A stretch of 23,897 nucleotides of DNA from an uncultured Mollicutes bacterium (GCA_937905855.1 CALCWU010000040.1:1-23897), one strand, 5' to 3'; shown: positions 5,674-13,652, counted from the first letter of the stretch. Notes: a model not told the origin generated them from the sequence alone. Program-made: numbers and translations.

Positions 5674-5988
5674 ATGATGAGTAATAACAATGTTTTTAAA
5701 GAAATTGAAATGGCACTTTTAAAATTAAATGCTTATGAATTCACCTTATTTGCCTCTTTAATTGGCTTTTTAATTTGCGATGGTTTAAATTATAATGAGC
5801 AACAATCACTAGGAAATTTTTTTGAAATGCTAGGCCAAACAGCACTTACTATCGGTGCTCAAAACCAAAATCTCGATGATAACGATGTAAATACCCAAAA
5901 CAATTATGATTCTTTAATATTATTATTAAAAAATAAAATCGACAACATAGATAATATTGTTGCCGAAATTAAAAATATGAAATTATAA
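5674..5988 (+). CDS. Small conserved-looking protein, unknown function
   Basis: 104 residues. Residues ~1-60 contain an amphipathic start and a hydrophobic helix (EFTLFASLIGFLICDGLNYNEQ), then LGNFFEMLGQTALTIGAQNQ. An acidic/Asn-rich linker follows, then a C-terminal heptad-like helix (LILLLKNKIDNIDNIVAEIK) that may be a coiled coil. The architecture resembles short uncharacterised Firmicutes proteins with a GN-F-LGQ-L-IAAQ pattern, but I cannot name a family. There is no ribosome site before the two adjacent ATGs (5674, 5677), and the -10 box is so close that the mRNA may be leaderless. Its stop overlaps the convergent mrp stop by 6 bases. Confidence 0.72.
   Translation: MMSNNNVFKEIEMALLKLNAYEFTLFASLIGFLICDGLNYNEQQSLGNFFEMLGQTALTIGAQNQNLDDNDVNTQNNYDSLILLLKNKIDNIDNIVAEIKNMKL
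5926..5964 (-). terminator. Possible terminator of the alaS-to-mrp operon, inside the convergent gene
   Basis: On the minus strand a 7-bp stem GGCAACA/TGTTGTC with one G-U pair (5958-5964 with 5941-5947) and a 10-base loop is followed by GATTTTATTTTTTAA. It lies ~20 bases beyond the mrp stop, within the coding region of the opposite gene. It is the only candidate end of this operon that I see. Confidence 0.4.
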
Positions 5989-6801
5989 TAATTTTTCAAG
6001 TATTGCTGCTATATTATCAAACTCTTTAACATCTGAGTCTTCAATCTTGCCAGCATCAACATATGAAGCAAGAGTAGGATTAATAGCAAGGCTCGCTAGC
6101 GGACGCATATTAAATGATTCTGCAACCTCATTGATTTTTGATGGTCCAAATGGATAAATTGGATTATTGCAGCATGGACAAACAATATATGCCATATTTT
6201 CAACTAGTCCTAGTAAATTGACATTCATCATTTTACACATTTTAACAGCTTTACCAACAATCATCTTCACCATATCTTGCGGTGATGAAACAATAATAGT
6301 TTCATCAACTGGTAGAGATTGAAAAACAGTTAAAGCAACATCTCCTGTTCCAGGTGGCATATCAACAAATAAAAAATCAATATCTCCCCAAGATACATCA
6401 GTATAAAATTGTTTAACAGCATTTGCTAAAATAGGTCCTCTCCAAGCAACAGGATCATTAGGATTATCTAATAATAAATTTATTGAAACAACCTTTATAC
6501 CATTTTTTGTTTCTGATGGAATCATTCCATCCTCTGTTCCATATATTTGCTCATGGATTCCAAAGGAATAAGGAATTGATGGTCCTGTAATATCTGCATC
6601 TAAAATACCAATCTTATAGCCTTTTTTCATCATACTAACAGCAAGTAATGATGTAATCATTGATTTACCAACACCACCCTTACCGCTTGTAACAGCTATA
6701 ATTTTTTTTATATTACTGAATTTATTATTAGTGGCAAGCATAGACTTTCTATCACTACATGTTTTACCACAAGCACTACAATTATGATTACAATCGCTCA
6801 T
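5983..6801 (-). CDS. mrp: Mrp/NBP35-family iron-sulfur carrier ATPase
   Basis: 272 residues. The deviant Walker A GKGGVGKS (40-47), DADITGPSIP (68-77), the switch VDMPPGTGD (146-154) and a C-terminal CPCC (208-211) are all characteristic. The CxxC within it (Cys208, Cys211) binds a bridging Fe-S cluster between two monomers. A Cys-rich N-terminus (Cys4, 8, 11, 15) resembles the ferredoxin-like tail of NBP35-type proteins rather than the MIP18/DUF59 domain of long bacterial Mrp proteins, which is missing here. It loads Fe-S clusters onto apo-enzymes in the cytosol. It is last in the long operon, 15 bases after cyuA, whose product is an Fe-S enzyme and a plausible client. Confidence 0.93.
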   Translation of the reverse strand: MSDCNHNCSACGKTCSDRKSMLATNNKFSNIKKIIAVTSGKGGVGKSMITSLLAVSMMKKGYKIGILDADITGPSIPYSFGIHEQIYGTEDGMIPSETKNGIKVVSINLLLDNPNDPVAWRGPILANAVKQFYTDVSWGDIDFLFVDMPPGTGDVALTVFQSLPVDETIIVSSPQDMVKMIVGKAVKMCKMMNVNLLGLVENMAYIVCPCCNNPIYPFGPSKINEVAESFNMRPLASLAINPTLASYVDAGKIEDSDVKEFDNIAAILEKLL

Positions 6802-6816
6802 ATATCATTTACTCCT

Positions 6817-8091
6817 TTAGTCCTCAACCATTATTTTTAATATTTTTTCATCGGTAGTTTGCATTCCTTCTCTTGCAATAGTACCAACATTATTAATAGT
6901 ATCATCAACATCACTGGCAAGTATTCCATCGCCTGCTTTAAAATTATGATTGTTTTTTGTCAAATAAAATCCTAGTAATCCAGCATCCACTGCCGCACTA
7001 ATTTTAGCAGCACATGACGCCTTTGCACCATCACATACCATTCCTGAAGTAATTCCCAAGCTATTCTTTATTGTACTACAAATTTCCTCATAGCTTCCAT
7101 CAAATAGATAGCATATTCCAGCAGCTGCTCCACAAGCAGCACTTACAGCACCACAAAAAGCACTAAGTCTACCTATTTCCTTCTTTTCATCGATAGTTAC
7201 TAAATTTGCCAAAACCAATGCCCTTATTAGTTTTTCATGGGAAACACCAAGCTCTTTTGCATATTCAATTACAGGAAGAGATGTTGTCATTCCCTGGTTT
7301 CCACTACCAGATACAATTACTACAGGCAAATCGCAGCCACCCATTCTTGCATCACTACCGGCAGCTGGATAAGCTTTGGCTCTAATCTTCACGTCATTAC
7401 CATATAAATCTATCAAGGTTTTACCAACAGCTGAACTATATTTTCCTTCAAGTCCAATCTTGGCAATCTTTGAATTATATTCAATTTGTCTATCAATAAT
7501 TTCTTCAACATCAGCTATTTTAACATTATTAGCAAACCAAAATATTTTATCAATAGTTAAAGCTCTTCTATCTGTAGCATAAGCATTTTCTTCTTCTACA
7601 TCATAACCACTTTTAAATAAAATTTCTTGATTTCTTTCTACCAAAACAATATTTGTATGATAATCAATTATTATGACTTTTACATAGCTATCATTTCGAT
7701 ATCCATCAATTTCTATATAAAATTTATAAGGTTTTTTAGAGGGAATAATTGTAATTTCCGTATCAGTCATACATTTTTTTATTTCAGCAATATCAGGATA
7801 CTTTAAAACCGAAAGAACCTCTAATGATAAATCTGGTCTTTTAGAAACATAGCCAGCTGCAACAGCAGCCTTAATTCCTCTTAATCCTCCTGTATTTGGT
7901 ACAACTACACTTTTAACATTTTTAATAATATTTCCGCAAACCTCTATTCGCGTTTTTTCAGGAATACCGCCAAGCACATCACAAACCTTACTTGCAGCAT
8001 AAGCAATGCTAATAGGCTCTGTGCAGCCCATTGCTGGTACAAGCTCTTCCTTTAGAATTTGCAAATAGGTTTTATAAACGAAATCATTCAT
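6817..8091 (-). CDS. cyuA: L-cysteine desulfidase, CyuA/UPF0597 (YhaM) family
   Basis: About 424 residues, matching the ~430 of the family. CyuA-type enzymes split L-cysteine to pyruvate, ammonia and sulfide using a [4Fe-4S] cluster, related to serine dehydratase alpha subunits. Seen: PAMGCTEP (Cys23), PNTGGLRGIKAAVAAGY, SGSGNQG, AFCGAVSAACGAAAG (Cys313, Cys320) and GMVCDGAKASC (Cys353, Cys360), which supply the catalytic base and cluster ligands. An upstream ATG at 8106 has no ribosome site. The ATG at 8091 follows AGAAGTGAT at the same spacing as other AGGTGAT-type sites in this window, so I choose it. It overlaps nothing but follows the 65-residue gene by 4 bases. No cysteine transporter is adjacent unless the two small membrane proteins serve that role. 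Confidence 0.9.
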   Translation of the reverse strand: MNDFVYKTYLQILKEELVPAMGCTEPISIAYAASKVCDVLGGIPEKTRIEVCGNIIKNVKSVVVPNTGGLRGIKAAVAAGYVSKRPDLSLEVLSVLKYPDIAEIKKCMTDTEITIIPSKKPYKFYIEIDGYRNDSYVKVIIIDYHTNIVLVERNQEILFKSGYDVEEENAYATDRRALTIDKIFWFANNVKIADVEEIIDRQIEYNSKIAKIGLEGKYSSAVGKTLIDLYGNDVKIRAKAYPAAGSDARMGGCDLPVVIVSGSGNQGMTTSLPVIEYAKELGVSHEKLIRALVLANLVTIDEKKEIGRLSAFCGAVSAACGAAAGICYLFDGSYEEICSTIKNSLGITSGMVCDGAKASCAAKISAAVDAGLLGFYLTKNNHNFKAGDGILASDVDDTINNVGTIAREGMQTTDEKILKIMVED

Positions 8092-8095
8092 ACTA

Positions 8096-8293
8096 TCACT
8101 TCTCATTATATCTTATTTTTTGTTTAAAAAGCATTTTTATAAACATTATAAAACACACAAGAACAATTATCAAAGTAATACCTGCTGTAATTGCAAAAAC
8201 ATAAAAATGCTTCCTAATAAGTAAAAATATAAGAAATCCTAATCCCATTAAAATTGCTAAAAAAGCACTAATAAATAATACTAATTTTTTCAT
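8096..8293 (-). CDS. Small two-helix membrane protein
   Basis: 65 residues with two hydrophobic helices (about residues 4-25, LVLFISAFLAILMGLGFLIF, and 30-54) separated by RKHF, ending in a basic tail (KQKIRYNEK). Its ATG overlaps the TGA of the upstream 155-residue gene (ATGA), which indicates coupled translation, and cyuA starts 4 bases after its stop. No family is recognised. The tight packing suggests it works with the 155-residue protein. Confidence 0.8.
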   Translation of the reverse strand: MKKLVLFISAFLAILMGLGFLIFLLIRKHFYVFAITAGITLIIVLVCFIMFIKMLFKQKIRYNEK

Positions 8294-8757
8294 ATTGTTG
8301 AAATAACAAAGCTAATAAATAAGCTTAATGAAAAATAGCAAAACATTCCTTGCCAAATTAATAATAAAACATTAAATGCTGGTTTATAACAGCCATATAG
8401 AACTCTTTGAAATTTAGTTAAATCATTACAAGGCTTTTTATAGGTTATAATATCACCATATTCATTCAAAATTGCCTTAAAGAAAGGATTTAGCTTATAC
8501 CAAGTGTAAATGCTTATTAAAAGATCAACCGCCACATAAATATATATAAGCTTAAAGGTGAATATAACATTACCTGTACCATCGCCCTTAAATATTAAAA
8601 GTCCAATCCACAACAAAATCATTAATAAGGCAGCAGAAAGTCCGTGAAGAATATAAAGTTTCGAAGCTCTTTCTTTATTATATTTTGCACCATAAGCGCC
8701 AATAAAAATATAAGCAAAAATAAATATTGCAAAATAAATATAGCCAGCTATTTTCAT
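8290..8757 (-). CDS. Four-helix integral membrane protein, unknown function
   Basis: 155 residues with hydrophobic segments at about 3-23, 32-57, 65-88 and 125-152. A cytosolic or extracellular loop (KLNPFFKAILNEYGDIITYK) lies between helices 3 and 4. A strong AGGAGG ribosome site precedes the ATG, and the gene begins 9 bases after the methyltransferase stop. It lies where mltG and the U32 peptidase genes follow the methyltransferase in many Bacilli, but it resembles neither. No transport or enzyme motif is visible. Confidence 0.82.
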   Translation of the reverse strand: MKIAGYIYFAIFIFAYIFIGAYGAKYNKERASKLYILHGLSAALLMILLWIGLLIFKGDGTGNVIFTFKLIYIYVAVDLLISIYTWYKLNPFFKAILNEYGDIITYKKPCNDLTKFQRVLYGCYKPAFNVLLLIWQGMFCYFSLSLFISFVISTI

Positions 8758-8766
8758 ATAAACCTC

Positions 8767-9657
8767 CTATATCTCATAGCAAAAATAATTAAATATCAAA
8801 TAATTATCATCACTATTATCATTAAAATTATCTAATAGTTGATATTCTTTAGTATTTTTATCAACTATGAAAAATTTTTCATTACATTTTTTTAATTCTA
8901 GATTTTCTTTTTTCTCTTTGGATAACAAAAATATTTTTTTATCTTTAGAAGCTTCATTTAAAACTTTATATTCATTAAAATAAATAATGTAAATTTCCTC
9001 AATAGCATTTTCGTATAAATCGTATTCATTTGCTTCATATTTAGTATGATTTTTTCCATAATATAAATTTATTAATTTATTTAAACAAATATCATTAAAA
9101 CGACTAAGTGTCATTCCATCACCAATATGATAATATGTTGTTATGAAATCATCGTTTGTATCTAAAAATGATTTAAATTTTTTTAATTTAGTAACTATCC
9201 CTCTTGCACCTCTAGTAAGAGTAGCTAAATCCTTAAACACTAAATCATGGAAATCCATATTATCGCAAATTATAATACCATTATCACTTAATAAGCGTGA
9301 ATACATTAAAAAGAATTTTTGATATTGACCCTTAGCGGCATCTATAAAAATTAAATCATATTTTTGCTTAGAGACCATTTGATAAGCTTCTAAAGCATCA
9401 GCTAAAACAACATTTATATTATTTGTCAAATTTTGATTTTTAATATTCTTTATGGCTTCATCATACATTTTAGGATCACGTTCAATTGTAGTGACCATTG
9501 CATTATTACATTTTGCCATAATAGAAGCAGAATAGCCAATTGCTGTACCAACCTCTAAAATACTTTTTACATTATATTTTTTTATATTGTTAATTAAAAA
9601 TTCCAAGCCTTCATCTTTTATAATAGGCACACCATTTATTGAAGCATAGGAACGCAT
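8767..9657 (-). CDS. SAM-dependent O-methyltransferase (YrrM/COG4122 type) with an extra C-terminal domain
   Basis: From ATG 9657 the product has 296 residues. The Rossmann methyltransferase core is clear: NGVPIIKDEGLEFL, SAM motif I ILEVGTAIGYSASIMA, IERDPKMYDEAIKNI, LIFIDAAKGQYQKFF and IICDNMDFHDLV. YrrM in Bacillus sits in the same place and has a role in tRNA 5-methoxyuridine formation as TrmR; substrate here is by analogy. Family members have ~210-220 residues. Here ~100 further residues, rich in Lys, Asn, Glu and Tyr, follow DGMTLSRF. Start choice: ATG 9657 has GAGG 5 bases upstream. GTG 9696 (GAGG 9 bases upstream, overlapping the DUF1292 gene) and ATG 9711 are alternatives. The reading frame further upstream is a shadow of the DUF1292 gene. 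Confidence 0.87.
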   Translation of the reverse strand: MRSYASINGVPIIKDEGLEFLINNIKKYNVKSILEVGTAIGYSASIMAKCNNAMVTTIERDPKMYDEAIKNIKNQNLTNNINVVLADALEAYQMVSKQKYDLIFIDAAKGQYQKFFLMYSRLLSDNGIIICDNMDFHDLVFKDLATLTRGARGIVTKLKKFKSFLDTNDDFITTYYHIGDGMTLSRFNDICLNKLINLYYGKNHTKYEANEYDLYENAIEEIYIIYFNEYKVLNEASKDKKIFLLSKEKKENLELKKCNEKFFIVDKNTKEYQLLDNFNDNSDDNYLIFNYFCYEI

Positions 9658-9685
9658 TTGTTCCTCATAAGAAGAAAAACTGTAG

Positions 9686-10012
9686 TTATTTACCACAGTT
9701 ACATTCCTCATCACAAGAACATGCTCCACTACATGAAGCACAGCTTCCTTGGCAACCATTTTCAAGTGAATCTAAATATTGGTTATAGGCATCATTAACG
9801 ATTTCCCATTCCTCATCGCTTTCAATTTTTTCAATTGTACCCTGTCCGCCCTCTGTTGGAACATAAATACATGCTGATACTTCATCATTTGGTGTTTGAA
9901 ATACTACATAATTATGATTAAATTCTTCAGATTTGAATGTAAAAAGAATTTTGCAATCTTCCTTTTTTCCATCTTCCATTATGAAAGTTATATAATTTTC
10001 CTTATTTTCCAT
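9686..10012 (-). CDS. DUF1292 (YrzB-like) protein with a cysteine-rich tail
   Basis: 108 residues. Residues 1-~85 are a DUF1292 domain: ITFIMEDGKKEDCKILFTF, YVVFQTPNDEVSACIYVP and the acidic ESDEEWEIVNDAYNQYLD end. This is the small acidic protein found after ruvX in most Firmicutes, of unknown molecular role. The last 22 residues are unusual, with seven cysteines (CQGSCASCSGAC, then CDEECNC) that could bind zinc or an Fe-S cluster. The gene begins 13 bases after ruvX, and its end overlaps the alternative methyltransferase starts. Confidence 0.9.
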   Translation of the reverse strand: MENKENYITFIMEDGKKEDCKILFTFKSEEFNHNYVVFQTPNDEVSACIYVPTEGGQGTIEKIESDEEWEIVNDAYNQYLDSLENGCQGSCASCSGACSCDEECNCGK

Positions 10013-10025
10013 TTTTTACCTCTTT

Positions 10026-10445
10026 TTAAAAACTTTTTGAATTTAAGAAATCCTGAAGAATTACGACTGCTGCCATTTCATCTTTTTTCTTATGGCGGTC
10101 CCCTCTTCTTAAATTTCCTTCTATCATTATTCTATCAACTGCTATTGTTGTTAATCTTTCATCATATAAGATAACCTCAACATCAGCCATTTTCTCTAAT
10201 TTATCTTTAAAATCTAATGATATTTTAGCACGTTCTCCCATATCACCATTCATATGTTTAGGAAGTCCCAAGACAATTTTTTTAACATTTTCATCATTAC
10301 AAATCTTAATTATTTCTTTAGCACAATAATTATATTCGTCATCTTTAAATCTAATAGTTGTCAATGCTCTTGCTAAAATACCTAACTCATCAGAAATACT
10401 AACGCCACAAGTTCTGCTACCTAAATCAAGTCCAATATACTTCAT
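10026..10445 (-). CDS. ruvX: RuvX/YqgF-family pre-16S rRNA nuclease or Holliday junction resolvase homologue
   Basis: 139 residues, the usual length. It has the RNase H-like fold, with acidic residues in YIGLDLGSRTCGVSISD and in the C-terminal DERLTT block, plus VLGLPKHMNGDMGERA. The family is linked to 5'-end maturation of 16S rRNA and, less firmly, to Holliday junction cleavage. Its ATG overlaps the alaS stop by one base (TAATG), so the two are co-transcribed. In Bacilli the small ireB (DUF965) gene usually lies between alaS and ruvX; it is absent here. Confidence 0.94.
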   Translation of the reverse strand: MKYIGLDLGSRTCGVSISDELGILARALTTIRFKDDEYNYCAKEIIKICNDENVKKIVLGLPKHMNGDMGERAKISLDFKDKLEKMADVEVILYDERLTTIAVDRIMIEGNLRRGDRHKKKDEMAAVVILQDFLNSKSF

Positions 10446-13054
10446 TATAATATTTCCTTAACATGATTAAATGCTAAACTAACCTTGGAAGCATCTTTAG
10501 CTCCTGCTTGGGCAAGTGTTGGCTTACCGCCACCGCCACCGCCAGTAATCTTACAAGCTTCACGAACTAAATTAGCTGCATTATATTTACTAGAGGTTGC
10601 ACAAATAAGACTTAGCTTTTCACCATCTGTTAGAGCAAGCATTACAACATCAAGATTATATTTATTTTGTAATGCACAAGCTAAATCCTTGGCAAGACCA
10701 GTATCTAAACCATTTATGTTAGTAAATATTGTATTATCTACAATCAATTTTTCATAAGAAGCTAAATCGCTTAAAGCATTTTTGCTCTTTATTTGGTTAA
10801 GCTCCTTTTCCAAATCCTTACATGCCTTTAAAGCCTTAGCAATCTCCTCACGCATAGTAAGTACATAGCGATAGCCAACTCTTATATTTTCATTTTCTTT
10901 ATAATTAAATACAAGCTTTTCAGGCTTAGCAGCATCAATTATTGTTTGAGCTTTATTTTCTAATGCTTTTAAATCATTTGCCAAGCTCTCATTATAGGCT
11001 ACCTCTAGCTTATCAGCTAAATTTGATGTTACACCTTCAATTCTAAATAATCCTGAGCCAATTGAAGTAAAATTACAAATTGCAAATTTTGAAATATCTT
11101 TTGTATTTTTAACATGAGTTCCACCACAAAATTCCTTTGAAACTCCCATATCAACAACTCTTACCATTTCACCATATTTTTCACCAAACAAAGCCATTGC
11201 ACCTAACTTTTTAGCTTCAGCAATCGGTAAAACTAAGGTTTTAACCTCATGAGCCTCATTTATATATTGATTAACTAAATCTTCAATTTTTAGAATTTCT
11301 TCATTAGATAATGAATGGTAATTATTAAAATCAAATCTAACAGTATCCATAGATACTTGTTGTCCCTGTTGATGAACATGATCACCTAAAACAACCTGTA
11401 AAGCCTTTTGAAGAAGATGGGCAGCAGAGTGATTTTTCATAGTTTTCTCTCTTCTATCCTTTGCAACTATAGCATGTACAACATCACCAACGTGGAATTT
11501 ATTTTCTTTAAGAATGTGAAGATGTTGACCATTAGGCATCTTCTTAACATCAATTACCTCCACATCATTAATTGTTCCACCATCACAAATTTGACCACCA
11601 CTAAAGGCATAGAATGGTGTTTTATCTAGAACAATACCATCATCAAACACACCAATAACCTTAGATTCAGATTCTAGTGTATCATAGCCAATAAATTCTG
11701 ATTCCTCTTTAAAATTAAGCCAAGCTGTATTTTGACTTCCAAAGCTTTGCAAATCACCTCTAGCATTACGGGCAAGATTCTTTTGACGCTCCATAGCAGC
11801 CTTAAAGCCTTGCTCATCGACACTTAAGCCTAATATAGAAGCTTGTTCCATTGTAAGTTCTAATGGGAAACCATATGTATCATATAAAACAAAGGCATCT
11901 TCACCAGAAATAACCTTGTTTTGAGCGTTTAAAGCAATTTGATTAAATCTTTTTTCACCAGCAGATAATGTCTCTAAGAATTTTTCTTCTTCGTTCTTAA
12001 CTATTGTTTTAACAATGTTTTGTTTTTCTTTTAAATATGGATATGGCTCTTCCATTGTTTTTACAACTACATCAACAAGCTCATACATAAATGGATGATT
12101 AATACCAAGCTCACTCTTAGCATATTTTGTAGCACGACGTAAAACACGGCGAAGTACGTAGCCACGACCCTCATTTGATAATGTAGCACCATCGCTAATA
12201 GCGAATGTTACTGTACGAATATGATCGGCAATTACCTTGAAAGCCATTTGACCTTGATATTTAATTCCACTAATCTCTTCAACCTTTTTAATCAAAGGAA
12301 TAAATTGATCTGTATCATAGTTAGTATCTACCCCTTGCATTACACAAGCAACACGCTCAAGTCCACAGCCTGTATCAATATTTTTAGAAGGTAGCTCTTT
12401 ATAATTTTCTCTAGCAACACCTATCTTTGAATTAAACTGTGAAAATACAATATTCCAAATTTCAATATAACGATCGTTTTCAATGTCATTTTCAATTAAT
12501 TCAATGCCACGCTTATCATATTTTTCACCACGATCATAAAACATCTCTGTATCAGGTCCACATGGTCCTTCACCTATTTCCCAAAAATTTCCATCTAAAG
12601 GAATTAAGTGGCTAGGATCAACACCATTTTTTATCCAAGTATCACGTGTTTCGATATCTTTAGTGTAATATGTAATATAAATCTTTTCCTTAGGGAAGCC
12701 AAACCATTTTTCATCAAATAGTAGCTCAACAGCCCAACTAATAACTTCCTTTTTGAAATAATCACCTATAGAAAAATTACCAAGCATTTCAAAAAAAGTA
12801 TGGTGACGAGCTGTCTTACCAACATTTTCGATATCATTTGTTCTAATGCACTTTTGAGCATTTGTTATTCTATGACATTCTGGAACAACACTTCCATCAA
12901 AATACTTTTTCAAAGGTGTTACACCAGCATTTGTCCACAAAAGAGTTGGATCATCATGAGGTACTAGTGAAGCTGAAGGCTCAACATGATGTCCCTTTGA
13001 TTTAAAAAATTCTAGCCACATTTGGCGAATTTGATTAGTTGACATTTTTTTCAT
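10445..13054 (-). CDS. alaS: Alanyl-tRNA synthetase
   Basis: 869 residues from the ATG at 13054. It charges tRNA-Ala and edits mischarged Ser/Gly. Class II catalytic core: HHTFFEMLGNFSIGDYFK (motif 2 area) and GCGLERVACVMQG (motif 3). Editing domain: HSAAHLLQKAL and CGGTHVKNT, which hold the zinc ligands. C-Ala domain: ends in GGGGGGKPTLAQAGAKD. An ATG at 13063 lies too close to the GAGG ribosome site (1 base); the ATG at 13054, 10 bases away, fits, while ATG 13045 is farther. It is the first gene of the leftward operon. Confidence 0.97.
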   Translation of the reverse strand: MKKMSTNQIRQMWLEFFKSKGHHVEPSASLVPHDDPTLLWTNAGVTPLKKYFDGSVVPECHRITNAQKCIRTNDIENVGKTARHHTFFEMLGNFSIGDYFKKEVISWAVELLFDEKWFGFPKEKIYITYYTKDIETRDTWIKNGVDPSHLIPLDGNFWEIGEGPCGPDTEMFYDRGEKYDKRGIELIENDIENDRYIEIWNIVFSQFNSKIGVARENYKELPSKNIDTGCGLERVACVMQGVDTNYDTDQFIPLIKKVEEISGIKYQGQMAFKVIADHIRTVTFAISDGATLSNEGRGYVLRRVLRRATKYAKSELGINHPFMYELVDVVVKTMEEPYPYLKEKQNIVKTIVKNEEEKFLETLSAGEKRFNQIALNAQNKVISGEDAFVLYDTYGFPLELTMEQASILGLSVDEQGFKAAMERQKNLARNARGDLQSFGSQNTAWLNFKEESEFIGYDTLESESKVIGVFDDGIVLDKTPFYAFSGGQICDGGTINDVEVIDVKKMPNGQHLHILKENKFHVGDVVHAIVAKDRREKTMKNHSAAHLLQKALQVVLGDHVHQQGQQVSMDTVRFDFNNYHSLSNEEILKIEDLVNQYINEAHEVKTLVLPIAEAKKLGAMALFGEKYGEMVRVVDMGVSKEFCGGTHVKNTKDISKFAICNFTSIGSGLFRIEGVTSNLADKLEVAYNESLANDLKALENKAQTIIDAAKPEKLVFNYKENENIRVGYRYVLTMREEIAKALKACKDLEKELNQIKSKNALSDLASYEKLIVDNTIFTNINGLDTGLAKDLACALQNKYNLDVVMLALTDGEKLSLICATSSKYNAANLVREACKITGGGGGGKPTLAQAGAKDASKVSLAFNHVKEIL

Positions 13055-13084
13055 ATTTATCATTCCTCGTACAAAAACTACTTT

Positions 13085-13140
13085 ATTATAAACAATTACT
13101 TTGCTTTATCTATTTTACCATACTTTCACTCTAAAATAAA
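13085..13140 (-). promoter_or_regulatory. Candidate promoter(s) of the alaS operon
   Basis: Two minus-strand candidates. A perfect TATAAT -10 (13085-13090), ~30 bases before the alaS start, lacks a recognisable -35. A TAAAAT -10 (13112-13117) has a weak TTTATT -35 (13135-13140) at 17 bases. No T-box or other leader motif was seen in the 5' region. Confidence 0.4.
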
Positions 13141-13288
13141 GAAAAAATTAGTAAACAAACACCTATTCTCTAAGAAAAAATTACTATTCAAGCAGCACAT
13201 AAATTATTTTTCAAATAATCACTTATGCTTTTTTTGAATATTTTATTACTTTTTCGACAAAAACTCTTTATTTTTTACAAAAATTGAT

Positions 13289-13317
13289 TATAATTAAAGT
13301 GTTGGTTTAAGGAGGGC
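13289..13317 (+). promoter_or_regulatory. -10 box and strong ribosome site of the XRE gene
   Basis: TATAAT (13289-13294) is followed ~17 bases later by AAGGAGGG at optimal distance from the ATG. No good -35 is visible. That would be consistent with weak or regulated transcription coupled to efficient translation. The rest of 13064-13288 is AT-rich and holds no open frame that I trust. Confidence 0.5.
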
Positions 13318-13323
13318 AAAAAA

Positions 13324-13599
13324 ATGGGATTATGTGAAAACATAAAAAAATCTAGGCTAAAGAAAAAACTAACACAGACTGAAGTAGCATCCAGAATTCC
13401 TATTTCTCAATCAAATTATTCAAAAATAGAATTAGGTATGATTGTTCCTGATGCAATTACTTTAAAAAGAATTTGTGAGATTTTACAAGTTAGTAGTGAT
13501 TATCTTCTAGAAGTTCAATTAAAAAAAGAACTATTACTTTCTGACTATGATTACATCTACAAGGCCTACTTTATGCTTCAAAAAATCATTGACAAATAA
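13324..13599 (+). CDS. XRE-family helix-turn-helix transcriptional regulator
   Basis: 91 residues. Residues ~5-62 form a Cro/C1-type HTH: IKKSRLKKKLTQTEVASRIP, then SQSNYSKIELGMIVPDAITL with the recognition helix, and ICEILQVSSDYLLE. The short tail (YDYIYKAYFMLQKIID) may dimerise, but there is no sensor, peptidase or toxin domain. The gene stands alone on the plus strand between two leftward operons and ends at a shared terminator. Its target is unknown. Autoregulation or control of the divergent alaS promoter is possible by position only. Confidence 0.88.
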   Translation: MGLCENIKKSRLKKKLTQTEVASRIPISQSNYSKIELGMIVPDAITLKRICEILQVSSDYLLEVQLKKELLLSDYDYIYKAYFMLQKIIDK

Positions 13600-13624
13600 A
13601 AATCTATATTCTTTTGTCAAAAAA

Positions 13625-13652
13625 TAAAAATGACAGGTTAGCCTGTCATTTT
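13625..13652. terminator. Bidirectional terminator between the XRE gene and the recD2 operon
   Basis: An 8-bp stem ATGACAGG/CCTGTCAT (13630-13637, 13642-13649) has a TTAG loop. It is followed by TTTTATTTTTATTT on the plus strand and by TTTTTATTTTTTG on the minus strand. It serves the XRE gene and, in the other direction, recD2 with its small downstream gene. Confidence 0.88.

Noticed and set aside
9658..9765. Longer methyltransferase start at 9765
   Set aside because: The extra residues come from reading the Cys-rich DUF1292 coding sequence in another frame, and there is no ribosome site at that ATG.
10485..10757. Plus-strand open frames inside alaS, recD2, cyuA and other genes
   Set aside because: They are antisense to well-supported conserved genes, have proline- or low-complexity-biased products and lack ribosome sites.
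13139..13183. Repeated AAGAAAAAATTA (13139-13150 and 13172-13183) as an XRE operator
   Set aside because: Two A-rich 12-mers in such an AT-rich gap are likely by chance. They lack symmetry and lie over 100 bases from the XRE -10.
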